Shown piece by piece: positions 1-5,896 of a stretch of DNA of 6,651 nt. The first letter of the stretch is position 1. Every line of letters starts with the position of its first letter. The notes beneath the pieces are model-generated. The model saw nothing but the letters and a program-made list of their open reading frames with translations. It searched no databases and was not told the origin of the DNA. Origin of the DNA: Azonexus sp. (GTDB lineage: Bacteria; Pseudomonadota; Gammaproteobacteria; Burkholderiales; Rhodocyclaceae); contig JAUYQT010000036.1 of NCBI GenBank assembly GCA_030697085.1, positions 1-6,651 on the forward strand. The letters run 5' to 3'. The position numbers and the translations under genes are program-made.

Positions 1-18
1 GCTCTTTGAGGTAGCGCG

Positions 19-822
19 ATGAAAATTGCCCTGAAAATGCTGTTGACCGCAGCAATGGCGCTGTGGCTTGGTTTGGCCGGTGCGCAGCAGATGGAGGTCA
101 TCGAGCTGAAGAGCAAAAGTGCTGAAGATGTCCTGCCGGTATTGTTGCCTTTGGTTGAGCCGGGCGGCACGCTGAGTGGCATGAACAACCAGCTTTTTTT
201 GCGCGCTTCGCCACGCAATCGGGCCGATATCAAAAAGGCGCTGGCGGCGCTTGATACGCCGACGCGGCGCCTGATCATCCGGATCAGCCAGAATCGTGAA
301 AGTGAAAACAAGGCTCGCGGTGCTGAAGCGAGCGGGCAGGTGGTACTCGGCAGTACGCGCCGTTCCAATGCCCAGGCTCAGGTTTGGGACACGAAGAGCG
401 TGCGCGGCGAAAGTGCCGGGCAAATGGTGCAGACCGTCGAGGGGGGGCAGGCCTTCATCCAGATTGGCCGTTCGCTGCCGATTCCGATGCGTCAGGTGGT
501 GATCGGCCCGGGCGGTGTCATCGTCAATGAAGCCGTCATTTACAAGGATGTCGGGCATGGTTTTTATGCGGCACCACGCCTGAATGGCGAACGCGTAACA
601 CTGGATATTAGTCAGCAGTCAGATAGCGTGAGCAGTCATGGTCACGGTAATATCAACACCCAACGTTTGTCGACCACGGTTTCCGGTCGGCTGGGTGAGT
701 GGATCGAGCTGGGTGGCGGCGGTCGCCAGGCGAGTAATAATCAGAGCGGAGCGCTCAATCTTTCAACGAGCGATGCAAGGGATAATCGCTCAATCTGGTT
801 AATGGTAGAGGAAGTAGAGTGA
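19..822 (+). CDS. Short secretin-like (type II/III secretion family) exported protein
   Basis: The 267-residue product begins with a signal peptide: basic Lys2 and Lys6, a hydrophobic stretch at about 8-21, and likely cleavage after Ala-Gly-Ala near residue 22. Residues 26-88 look like a secretin N1/NolW-like repeat (a VIELKSKSAEDVLPVL strand-helix, then residues 59-80 ending in a helix and ALDTPTRRL). Residues 139-265 resemble the start and end of a secretin core: EGGQAFIQIGRSLPIP, then YKDVGHGFYAAPRLNGERVT, then a GRLGEWIELGG turn. GspD-type secretins carry a comparable YKDVG...P..N..V.L.I pattern. The protein is far shorter than true outer-membrane secretins (usually over 400 residues) and has only one N-domain, so it may not form a full gated pore. 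The start is backed by GAGGT at 8-12, six bases before the ATG. The product is probably periplasmic or outer-membrane associated. No secretion or pilus genes are visible nearby, so the system it serves is unknown. The family call is fairly sure; the function is not. Confidence 0.75.
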   Translation: MKIALKMLLTAAMALWLGLAGAQQMEVIELKSKSAEDVLPVLLPLVEPGGTLSGMNNQLFLRASPRNRADIKKALAALDTPTRRLIIRISQNRESENKARGAEASGQVVLGSTRRSNAQAQVWDTKSVRGESAGQMVQTVEGGQAFIQIGRSLPIPMRQVVIGPGGVIVNEAVIYKDVGHGFYAAPRLNGERVTLDISQQSDSVSSHGHGNINTQRLSTTVSGRLGEWIELGGGGRQASNNQSGALNLSTSDARDNRSIWLMVEEVE

Positions 823-1058
823 ATTATTTGAAACGTCATTTCGGGCAAAAAGTAGCCTTTGTCTCGTCTGTTTTTTGCGCCGTACTGTCCTTGCCAGTTC
901 TGGGTATTTTCTTCTGGTTGTGGAATGAAAAAGGCATGAACGATACCTGGACGCCGAGTGCGCTGACCACGGTATTCTTTCTTCTGTTCTGTGCAATTGT
1001 GCTTTACGTGGTGAGCCGGCCCCAGCCACCATTGCCACCGCCGGATGCTGCCGACTAA
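819..1058 (+). CDS. Small two-helix inner-membrane protein, function unknown
   Basis: A 79-residue protein that I do not recognise. It has two hydrophobic segments, about 12-34 (VAFVSSVFCAVLSLPVLGIFF) and 48-66 (ALTTVFFLLFCAIVLYVV), joined by a short polar loop, and it ends in a proline-rich tail (PQPPLPPPDAAD). The basic N-terminus (Lys5, Arg6, Lys11) suggests both ends are cytoplasmic by the positive-inside tendency. The start is GTG at 819, overlapping the TGA stop of the secretin-like gene at 820-822 (GTGA). A strong AGAGGA ribosome site at 807-812, six bases upstream, supports this start. The overlap implies co-translation with the secretin-like protein, and a factor that holds or assembles it is one possible role, which is inference only. 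The gene is followed by a good terminator at 1131-1156. Confidence 0.7.
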   Translation: MNYLKRHFGQKVAFVSSVFCAVLSLPVLGIFFWLWNEKGMNDTWTPSALTTVFFLLFCAIVLYVVSRPQPPLPPPDAAD

Positions 1059-1130
1059 AGGCGCTTAAACTTAGATAAAGCCTCCGTTGCTTTTTGTTGC
1101 GGTCGACGGCAAAAAGTGGCTTAAATCCAA

Positions 1131-1156
1131 AAAACCCGGCTTTCACGCCGGGTTTT
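1131..1156. terminator. Bidirectional Rho-independent terminator between convergent genes
   Basis: A perfect 10-bp inverted repeat, AAAACCCGGC at 1131-1140 and GCCGGGTTTT at 1147-1156, encloses a six-base loop (TTTCAC). On the plus strand the stem runs into TTTTGTTT; on the minus strand it runs into TTTTTTGG. It lies 72 bases after the small membrane-protein gene and 20 bases after the metY stop on the other strand, so it can end both transcripts. A weaker repeat, CTTTTTG at 1090-1096 with CAAAAAG at 1110-1116, lies just before it. Confidence 0.85.
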
Positions 1157-1176
1157 GTTTGCTCGCTCAATAAAAA

Positions 1177-2460
1177 TCAGGCGGCGTTCAAGGCTTGATC
1201 GAGATCGGCGATCAAGTCGTCGATATGCTCAATACCAATCGACAGGCGAATCATCTCTTCCGATACGCCAGCCTTGAGCATTTCGGCCGGTGACAACTGA
1301 CGGTGTGTGGTGGATGCGGGGTGGCAGGCCAGCGTCTTGCAGTCGCCGATATTGACCAGACGAGTGACCAGTTGCAGCGCATCTTGAAATTTGCCGCCAG
1401 CTTCGCTGCCACTGCAGTTTGAACCCTTGACGCCGAAATTGAGAATGCCGGAAGCGCGTCCCCCCATGTACTTCTGGACCAGCGCATGGTCTTTATGGTC
1501 AGGCAGGCCAGCGTAATTGACCCAGCTCACCTTCGGATGGTTCTGCAGGAAATTGGCGATCTTCAGGGCGTTTTCGCAGATACGATCCATGCGTAAGGCC
1601 AGCGTTTCAATACCTTGCAAAATCAGGAAGGCGTTAAACGGCGAAATTGCCGCACCCATGTTACGCAAGGGTACGACGCGGGCGCGGCCGATGTAGGCGG
1701 CGGGGCCGAGCGCTTCGGTGTACACCACGCCGTGGTAGGAAACATCCGGCTCGTTAAGACGCTTGAACTTGGTCTTGTGTTCGGCCCAGGGGAACTTGCC
1801 GCTATCGACGATGATGCCGCCGAGGCTGTTGCCATGGCCGCCGAGGTATTTGGTCAGGGCATGCACCACGATGTCGGCGCCATGCTCGAATGGGCGGCAC
1901 AAGTAGGGCGAGGGCACGGTATTGTCGACGATCACCGGCACGCCATGCTTGTGGGCGATTTCAGCCAGCTTTTCAAAATCGGTCACGTTGCCCAGCGGGT
2001 TGCCGACTGACTCGCAGAACACGGCCTTGGTCTTGCTGTCGATCAGTTTTTCGAAGGCTTCCGGATCATTGAAATCGGCAAAGCGCACCTCGATGCCGTA
2101 TTGCGGCAAAGTATGGGCGAACAGATTGTACGTGCCGCCGTAGAGGGTGCTGGAGGAAATGATGTTGTCGCCCACTTCGGCAATGGTCTGGATCGAGGCG
2201 GTAATCGCCGCCATGCCGGACGCCATCGCCAGCGCCGCAATACCGCCTTCCATCGCCGCGACGCGCTTTTCCAGCACGTCCTGGGTCGGATTCATGATGC
2301 GGGTGTAGATGTTGCCAGGAACCTTCAGGTCAAACAGATCGGCGCCGTGCTGCGTGCTGTCGAAGGCATAGGAGGTTGTCTGGTAAATCGGCACGGCCAC
2401 CGCCTTGGTGGTCGGGTCGGGGCTGTAGCCGCCATGGACGGCAAGGGTTTCGATCTTCAT
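1177..2460 (-). CDS. metY: O-acetylhomoserine sulfhydrylase (aminocarboxypropyltransferase), PLP-dependent
   Basis: A cytosolic enzyme that makes homocysteine from O-acetyl-L-homoserine and sulfide (direct sulfhydrylation, methionine synthesis). The 427-residue product spans the full Cys/Met-metabolism PLP fold and has the usual MetY length. It opens with the MetY-like MKIETLAVHGGYSPDPTT. Family residues are visible: Tyr52 and Arg54 in NIYTRIMNPT (phosphate contacts from the neighbouring subunit), Tyr107 in STLYGGTYN (ring stacking), Asp179 in VIVDNT (pyridine nitrogen), and Lys204 in VVHALTKYLGGHG (Schiff base). The C-terminal CHPASTTHRQL and VSEEMIRLSIGIEH blocks are intact. MetY is favoured over MetB/MetC/MetZ because of the N-terminus, the insertion around 220-260 (WAEHKTKFKRLNEPD...) and the length above 400. 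The ATG is preceded by a purine-rich AAAGAAAGAGAGA stretch with only a weak Shine-Dalgarno match. It faces the plus-strand unit convergently and lies 69 bases after ccdB. Confidence 0.95.
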   Translation of the reverse strand: MKIETLAVHGGYSPDPTTKAVAVPIYQTTSYAFDSTQHGADLFDLKVPGNIYTRIMNPTQDVLEKRVAAMEGGIAALAMASGMAAITASIQTIAEVGDNIISSSTLYGGTYNLFAHTLPQYGIEVRFADFNDPEAFEKLIDSKTKAVFCESVGNPLGNVTDFEKLAEIAHKHGVPVIVDNTVPSPYLCRPFEHGADIVVHALTKYLGGHGNSLGGIIVDSGKFPWAEHKTKFKRLNEPDVSYHGVVYTEALGPAAYIGRARVVPLRNMGAAISPFNAFLILQGIETLALRMDRICENALKIANFLQNHPKVSWVNYAGLPDHKDHALVQKYMGGRASGILNFGVKGSNCSGSEAGGKFQDALQLVTRLVNIGDCKTLACHPASTTHRQLSPAEMLKAGVSEEMIRLSIGIEHIDDLIADLDQALNAA

Positions 2461-2492
2461 GCGTGTCTCTCTTTCTTTTGTGATTGGTGAAA

Positions 2493-2529
2493 AATATAGT
2501 CGGGCGGGTGTTGGTCGCAGCAGCTTGAT
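2493..2529 (-). promoter_or_regulatory. Possible metY promoter (weak)
   Basis: The 69-base gap between ccdB and metY contains TATATT on the minus strand at 2498-2493, a reasonable -10 box placed about 33 bases before the metY ATG. No convincing -35 box lies 16-18 bases further up; the sequence there is GC-rich. The leader is too short to hold a SAM-type riboswitch. The promoter may be activator-dependent, or metY may also be reached by readthrough from ccdAB. Confidence 0.3.
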
Positions 2530-2829
2530 TCAGAATCCCTGAAACAATAAATCCAGTGCCGCCGTGATTTCATTGCGCTTCGCTTCCATGCTGGTTTCCG
2601 GTGATTTGAGCAGCAAAGTCGGCACGGCTGCCATGAACTGCGTCACCATCACCACGGCAGTGCCCGCGACGTCGAATACGGGATTCAGCGTTTTGGCCGG
2701 CTTGGGGGCTGAGGTCAGGGGGAGCAGGGGGACAACCATGCGGGTGTTCAGATGATCGAGAATATTGGCCTGAACATCAAGCAAATAGCCTGCACCGTTG
2801 GGGTTGCGGTAGACCGTAAAGCGCGCCAT
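2530..2829 (-). CDS. ccdB: CcdB family toxin of a type II toxin-antitoxin pair
   Basis: A 99-residue CcdB homologue. F-plasmid CcdB poisons DNA gyrase by trapping GyrA on cut DNA. Family landmarks are in order: a beta-strand start (MARFTVYRNP), LLDVQANILD at 16-25, NTRMVVPLLPL at 28-38, LNPVFDV at 48-54, VMVTQFMAAVP at 60-70, and a C-terminal helix EITAALDLLFQGF at 87-99. The final tripeptide is Gln-Gly-Phe where F-plasmid CcdB has Trp-Gly-Ile. The glycine is kept, but the tryptophan implicated in gyrase contact is absent, so gyrase poisoning cannot be assumed. From memory, other chromosomal CcdB proteins also lack that tryptophan. I chose the ATG at 2829 rather than an in-frame TTG one codon upstream because the ATG shares its A with the ccdA stop (TGATG), a classic coupling arrangement. 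No terminator is visible after the stop. Confidence 0.88.
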   Translation of the reverse strand: MARFTVYRNPNGAGYLLDVQANILDHLNTRMVVPLLPLTSAPKPAKTLNPVFDVAGTAVVMVTQFMAAVPTLLLKSPETSMEAKRNEITAALDLLFQGF

Positions 2830-3059
2830 CAAAAACTCTGGTATTGCGCCAGGGGCAGGCCGTGTTGTTCAACATAGCTATTTGAACTGTCGAGCGCTCC
2901 CCGATTTTCCGCTAGCCAAAGTTCGCTGCGCTTTTCGGCCAGCGCGATAATCAGGCCGGCCTCGGCAGCTTTTGAAACGTTTATTTTTAGCGCCTTGGCT
3001 TCAGAGAGCAGGGCTTCATTAATTGAAACGTTGGTTGCTTTTCTGGCGGTATTGGACAT
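2829..3059 (-). CDS. ccdA: CcdA family antitoxin
   Basis: A 76-residue antitoxin that would neutralise the adjacent CcdB and repress the operon. Residues 5-45 (ARKATNVSINEALLSEAKAL...AGLIIALAEK) fit a short strand followed by helices, as in the ribbon-helix-helix DNA-binding domain. Residues 45-76 (SELWLAENRGALDSSNSYVEQHGLPL) match the CcdA C-terminal toxin-binding arm: W..EN, then a helix ending E.HG.PL, with Trp48 and the Glu51-Asn52 pair. The start is well supported by TGGAG at 3070-3066, six bases before the ATG. Antitoxin first and a one-base TGATG overlap with the toxin are the standard order. Codon use looks somewhat more AT-rich than in metY or mnmC, consistent with later acquisition but not proof of it. 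Confidence 0.9.
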   Translation of the reverse strand: MSNTARKATNVSINEALLSEAKALKINVSKAAEAGLIIALAEKRSELWLAENRGALDSSNSYVEQHGLPLAQYQSF

Positions 3060-3070
3060 GGCTAGCTCCA

Positions 3071-3120
3071 GAATTTTGATGATCCATGGTGTATTTTGTG
3101 CGCATTAAAGTCAATATTTT
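3071..3120 (-). promoter_or_regulatory. Possible ccdAB promoter/operator
   Basis: This AT-rich stretch directly upstream of ccdA contains TTGACT on the minus strand at 3114-3109, a good -35 box. The best -10 candidate, TACACC at 3093-3088, is poor and spaced only 15 bases away. Two direct copies of CAAAAT (3078-3073 and 3098-3093 on the minus strand) are exactly 20 bases apart, about two helical turns, and palindromes CCATGG (3084-3089) and TGCGCA (3099-3104) lie between and next to them. CcdA proteins are known to autoregulate by binding their own promoter, so these are possible operator elements; this assignment is inference. Confidence 0.35.
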
Positions 3121-3274
3121 ATTTGTTGTTTTCGCCCATGCAGTCAATGGAAAGCAGAGTTTCCGGTTTGCTGTGGCTAACGGGGATGCCTGGTGCTGTG
3201 ACCGGTTGATTATTGGCAAGACGTTGGGCGACTTGGGGGTTCAGGTTGAGCAGTTGTTCGAGCAGGCCTCGCAT
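3119..3274 (-). CDS. Doubtful 51-codon ORF upstream of ccdA (unknown or gene remnant)
   Basis: A short minus-strand reading frame starts at ATG 3274 and ends at TAA 3121-3119. Its product begins MRGLLEQLLNLNPQVAQRLA, continues through a Pro-rich middle (PVTAPGIPVSHSKPE), and ends SIDCMGENNK. The N-terminal half reads like an amphipathic helix with Leu/Gln spacing, and the composition is protein-like. By my count 30 of 51 codons end in G or C. No Shine-Dalgarno precedes the ATG, and an in-frame TAA lies six codons upstream, so it cannot be longer as it stands. It could be a real small protein, or the surviving tail of a gene disrupted near the toxin-antitoxin insertion. A 79-codon plus-strand frame is its exact complement in codon register, and only one of the two can be real. 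I recognise neither. Confidence 0.3.
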   Translation of the reverse strand: MRGLLEQLLNLNPQVAQRLANNQPVTAPGIPVSHSKPETLLSIDCMGENNK

Positions 3275-3325
3275 GAATTGGGCTGGGTTTTAGGTCGTAT
3301 TGAACAACGATTTGTGATTTTATGA

Positions 3326-5218
3326 TCAGGTGTAACGGCGGCTGGTTTTGATCAGAAACCGCCCCGGATCGACCGCATCGGCCAGATCATTTTCCAGCGG
3401 CAGCGGTTCGCCTTCAAGTTGGCTGAGCAGCAGGTCGGCCATTAGTGCTGACCAGACAATGCCGCGGGCGCCGAAACCTTGAACACACCATAGGCCGGGT
3501 TGGCGCGGCAGGTCGTGGAGGCGGCTGTTACTGCCGGCCGGGAATGGCTCCGGCATCGGGCCGACGATGGGCAGGCGGTCGGGCGACATCGGGCGGAAAC
3601 CAACGCGGCCTTCGAGGCTGGCGGGGTCGATCCCCGTGGCAAAACCGGGGAGGATGAGGTTGAGGCGGGCAAGGTTGTCGCGGTGGTCGATTTCGCGGAC
3701 TTGCGGAGCACAATCGCCGAGTAAATGAGTGGCGCCGATCAGGCGGATGCCGTCAATCTCGGGCATGGCGTAGCCGAGTTGGGTGACGACGATATCGAGG
3801 CCTGGCGTTTTGTCGCCGGGTAAATGGCTGACCTGGCCACGGGCCGAGGTTTGTGGCAGCCAGGAAAACTGCTCGAAGCCGGTTGCCCCAACACCGCCGG
3901 CCATGATCAGATAAGGGGCTTCGGCCAGGATGGCGCCCGATGCATCAAGCGCTTGCCAGGTATTTTTTGAGCGTTTTATCCGGTTGACCGCAGCATTGAA
4001 GATTGTCGTGATGCGTTCAGGAAAAGCGGTTAGTGCGGCCCGGCAAAGTGACGGCGGTTGTACCCAGCCGGCTTGGGGAAACCACCAGCCACCGGTGTCG
4101 ACCGGCCCGTTCAGCAGGCGGCTGGCTTCTTCTTTATTAACGAATTGCATGAGCTCCGGCGGAAGTCCCAGCGCAGCAACGGTGCGTTGTTGCTGCGCTT
4201 CGTGTTCCATTTCACGGCCAAGATGCAGCACGCCGCAGGCGGACCAGCGGGCCTCGGGCAATTCAGCGAGCAGGGCGCGGGTGGCGAGATAGCCGGCGCG
4301 AGTCAGGCGGGAAAGACGGTTGTCGTCGGCGCTGGGCAGCGGGCGCAGCATGCCGGCCAAATTGCTCGAGGCGCCACTGGCGGGCTGGGCGGCTTGTTCC
4401 AGCACGGTCACTTGCCAGCCGGCGGCGGCGAGCCGATGAGCGCTGGTGCTGCCGGCGATGCCCGCGCCGATGATGATGGCGCGGCGGTCGGTGGGGGCGG
4501 GGTGACGATTGGGGCGGCGCGAACGGAAGGTGCCGACCAGCATCTGGCGCTTGCCGGCAAAACCCGGTTGTTTTTTGACCGTGAATTCAGCCGCCGTCAG
4601 TGCGGCACGCACCGTCCCGGCGACTGACCAGGTGGCCAGCGTGGTGCCCGCGGTGGCTAGGCGGGTCAGGCCGCGGCAGAAGTGGAGCGTCCAGAGTTCC
4701 GGGTTTTTACCCGGCGAGAAACCATCGAGAAAAAAGGCATCAATAGTGGCGTCGACCGCGCGTAATTGCGTCGTTGCATCACCAAAATACAAGGTCAGGA
4801 TGACTTTGCCGCCATCAAGATGCAGGCGATGGACGCCCGGTGTCAGTGGTGGCCACTTGGTCTGCAACTCGGCGGCAAGTTCGGTAAATCCCGGCCAGGC
4901 TTGCTGGGCCAGCGTGAGATCGGCGACGCTGAACGGATGTTTTTCCAGCGAGACAAAATGCAGGCGACGGCAGCGTTGCGGATCATCACGCCAGGCCTGC
5001 CAGGTGGTTAGAAAATTTAGCCCAAGGCCAAAACCGGTTTCGAGGATGACGAAGCGGTCTTTGCTTTGCCAGCGTTCCGGCAGGCCGTTGCCGCCGAGAA
5101 AAACGTGGCGCGCCTGGGCGGGAGCGCCGTAGGCCGAGTGATACATGTCGTCGTAGGCGAGCGAAAATGGCTCGCCGTGACGGGTGAATTCCAGATCGGC
5201 CGGCTGGAGTTTTTCCAC
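3326..5218 (-). CDS. mnmC: Bifunctional tRNA (mnm5s2U34) methyltransferase / FAD-dependent cmnm5(s2)U34 oxidoreductase
   Basis: A cytosolic two-domain enzyme. The C-terminal oxidase removes the carboxymethyl group from cmnm5(s2)U34, and the N-terminal methylase converts nm5 to mnm5 with S-adenosylmethionine, at the wobble base of tRNAs such as those for Lys, Glu and Gln. The 630-residue product has both halves. In the MnmD-type domain (about 1-235), [11 protein letters not shown] is followed by the SAM loop [11 protein letters not shown] at 60-70 and [15 protein letters not shown] at 162-176. In the DAO-type FAD domain (about 245-630), the dinucleotide motif [10 protein letters not shown] is at 248-257, [12 protein letters not shown] at 280-291, [15 protein letters not shown] lies near the end, and [12 protein letters not shown] starts at 581. 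I place the start at GTG 5218, overlapping the upstream TAG (TAGTG), because codons further upstream only continue an out-of-frame read through the previous gene and do not resemble MnmC. No Shine-Dalgarno is visible, so translation is probably coupled. No terminator is seen after the stop. Confidence 0.93.
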   Translation of the reverse strand: MEKLQPADLEFTRHGEPFSLAYDDMYHSAYGAPAQARHVFLGGNGLPERWQSKDRFVILETGFGLGLNFLTTWQAWRDDPQRCRRLHFVSLEKHPFSVADLTLAQQAWPGFTELAAELQTKWPPLTPGVHRLHLDGGKVILTLYFGDATTQLRAVDATIDAFFLDGFSPGKNPELWTLHFCRGLTRLATAGTTLATWSVAGTVRAALTAAEFTVKKQPGFAGKRQMLVGTFRSRRPNRHPAPTDRRAIIIGAGIAGSTSAHRLAAAGWQVTVLEQAAQPASGASSNLAGMLRPLPSADDNRLSRLTRAGYLATRALLAELPEARWSACGVLHLGREMEHEAQQQRTVAALGLPPELMQFVNKEEASRLLNGPVDTGGWWFPQAGWVQPPSLCRAALTAFPERITTIFNAAVNRIKRSKNTWQALDASGAILAEAPYLIMAGGVGATGFEQFSWLPQTSARGQVSHLPGDKTPGLDIVVTQLGYAMPEIDGIRLIGATHLLGDCAPQVREIDHRDNLARLNLILPGFATGIDPASLEGRVGFRPMSPDRLPIVGPMPEPFPAGSNSRLHDLPRQPGLWCVQGFGARGIVWSALMADLLLSQLEGEPLPLENDLADAVDPGRFLIKTSRRYT

Positions 5219-5811
5219 TAATGCAGCAGAGAGTTGGCTGGGGCGGTCGAGGCGACCAGGGCGCTGGTGGTCTTGGCCGGTGGGCTGTAGTCGAGTGCCA
5301 GATTCCATTCGGCATGCTCGTTGGCGGCACGCAGCATGGCGCACAGAGCTTGCAGCAGTTCGGCATTAAGGCTTAGTTTGAAGCTGCGTTCGCGGGCTTC
5401 ACGCAGCGTCAGACTGGCTGAGCCGTCGCCACTCGCTTCGAGAATGGCTTCAGTGGCGAGCAGCGGCGTGGCGCCGAGTGGATAGGTTGGATTGTCATCG
5501 TGAAAGGCTTGATCGAAACGGGTTGATTCCGCGTCGGGTGGCGTGCTCATTGGCGTCGCCAATTTAGCTTCAGAGTCAGCGTCGGATTCAGTCCCGGACT
5601 GATCGAGCGCTTGATCGGCCGGTTCTCCGCTAGGTATAACGCTGGGCGCAGCGAGGTGTCCAGTCAGCATGCTCGCCATGTGCGGCCAGATATCGCGCAG
5701 AAAACGGCGGGTGAGAAAGACGCGGATTTCCTCATTGTTGCTGGTCCCGATGCGCAGAATCAGGCGATCCTGAATGCTGTCATTGGTAACCTGAATCTGA
5801 CGAACGGCCAT
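5218..5811 (-). CDS. Conserved-looking protein of unknown function between lysS and mnmC
   Basis: A 197-residue soluble protein with no signal peptide or membrane segment; I cannot assign it to a named family. It appears to have two ordered ends joined by a low-complexity linker. Residues 1-52 form a strand-strand-helix pattern ([32 protein letters not shown]), residues 55-110 are rich in Ala, Pro, Asp, Glu and Ser, and residues 120-180 return to order with [31 protein letters not shown] and EWNLALDY. The tail is Ala/Ser/Thr-rich. The ATG directly follows an in-frame TAG and is preceded by a weak AGG eight bases upstream. Its stop overlaps the mnmC GTG (TAGTG), so the two proteins are made from one message. 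Position between LysS and MnmC hints at a translation-linked role, but nothing in the sequence shows an active site. It is very likely a real gene. Confidence 0.8.
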   Translation of the reverse strand: MAVRQIQVTNDSIQDRLILRIGTSNNEEIRVFLTRRFLRDIWPHMASMLTGHLAAPSVIPSGEPADQALDQSGTESDADSEAKLATPMSTPPDAESTRFDQAFHDDNPTYPLGATPLLATEAILEASGDGSASLTLREARERSFKLSLNAELLQALCAMLRAANEHAEWNLALDYSPPAKTTSALVASTAPANSLLH

Positions 5812-5889
5812 CTATTTAACCTGGAAACCTTCGTTAGGCGCGCCCATAGGCGCATTTAGGCTGGGCGGCCAGTCGGTCACCCAGCCCAT
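5812..5889 (-). CDS. Possible 25-codon mini-ORF in the lysS downstream spacer
   Basis: Seven bases after the lysS stop, ATG 5889 opens a 25-codon frame ending in TAG at 5814-5812. It is immediately followed, in the same frame, by the ATG of the 197-residue gene. The peptide begins MGWVTDWPPSLN, carries a small repeat (NAPMGAPN) and ends EGFQVK. No Shine-Dalgarno precedes it. It could be a coupling leader through which ribosomes leaving lysS reach the next gene, a 5' part of that gene cut off by a single stop codon, or chance. The DNA also holds a hairpin, which gives a competing reason for constraint. Confidence 0.3.
   Translation of the reverse strand: MGWVTDWPPSLNAPMGAPNEGFQVK
5859..5886. 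repeat. Inverted repeat in the lysS downstream spacer
   Basis: GGCTGGG at 5859-5865 pairs perfectly with CCCAGCC at 5880-5886 around a 14-base loop, starting about 10 bases after the lysS stop on the minus strand. It lacks a following T-tract, so it is not a convincing Rho-independent terminator. It may be an intercistronic RNA hairpin that protects the lysS 3' end or tunes downstream translation. Two direct copies of TAGGCGC (5835-5841 and 5847-5853) lie beside it. Confidence 0.4.
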
Positions 5890-5896
5890 CAGCAAA

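Noticed and set aside
799..1170. A 123-codon minus-strand frame opposite the small membrane-protein gene
   Set aside because: It runs through the bidirectional terminator and is antisense to a gene with a strong ribosome site and clear membrane helices. Its composition (many Arg, Ser, Gln) is typical of a shadow frame.
1615..2010. Long plus-strand frames opposite metY (also at 2101-2490)
   Set aside because: They lie wholly opposite a full-length conserved enzyme gene and have His/Gly/Ala/Val-rich composition expected of reverse-complement frames.
2830..2832. A TTG start for ccdB one codon before the ATG
   Set aside because: The ATG at 2829 is a stronger codon and overlaps the ccdA stop by one base in the usual coupled arrangement.
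3086..3325. A 79-codon plus-strand frame in the mnmC-ccdA gap
   Set aside because: It has no Shine-Dalgarno, starts inside the likely ccdA control region, and is in exact codon register opposite the more protein-like minus-strand 51-codon frame. I could not match it to anything.
4058..4627. A long plus-strand frame (189 codons) opposite mnmC
   Set aside because: It is antisense to the conserved FAD-domain and methylase coding sequence, is Gly/Ala-rich, and arises from the high GC content of mnmC.
5219..5344. An N-terminal extension of mnmC by 42 codons to an upstream ATG
   Set aside because: The extra residues (many Arg, Gln, Pro) are an out-of-frame read of the end of the 197-residue gene and do not resemble MnmC. 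The GTG at 5218 overlapping the upstream stop gives a normal MnmC N-terminus.
5859..5886. The inverted repeat after lysS as a Rho-independent terminator
   Set aside because: The loop is 14 bases and no T-tract follows on the minus strand, so it is listed only as an inverted repeat.
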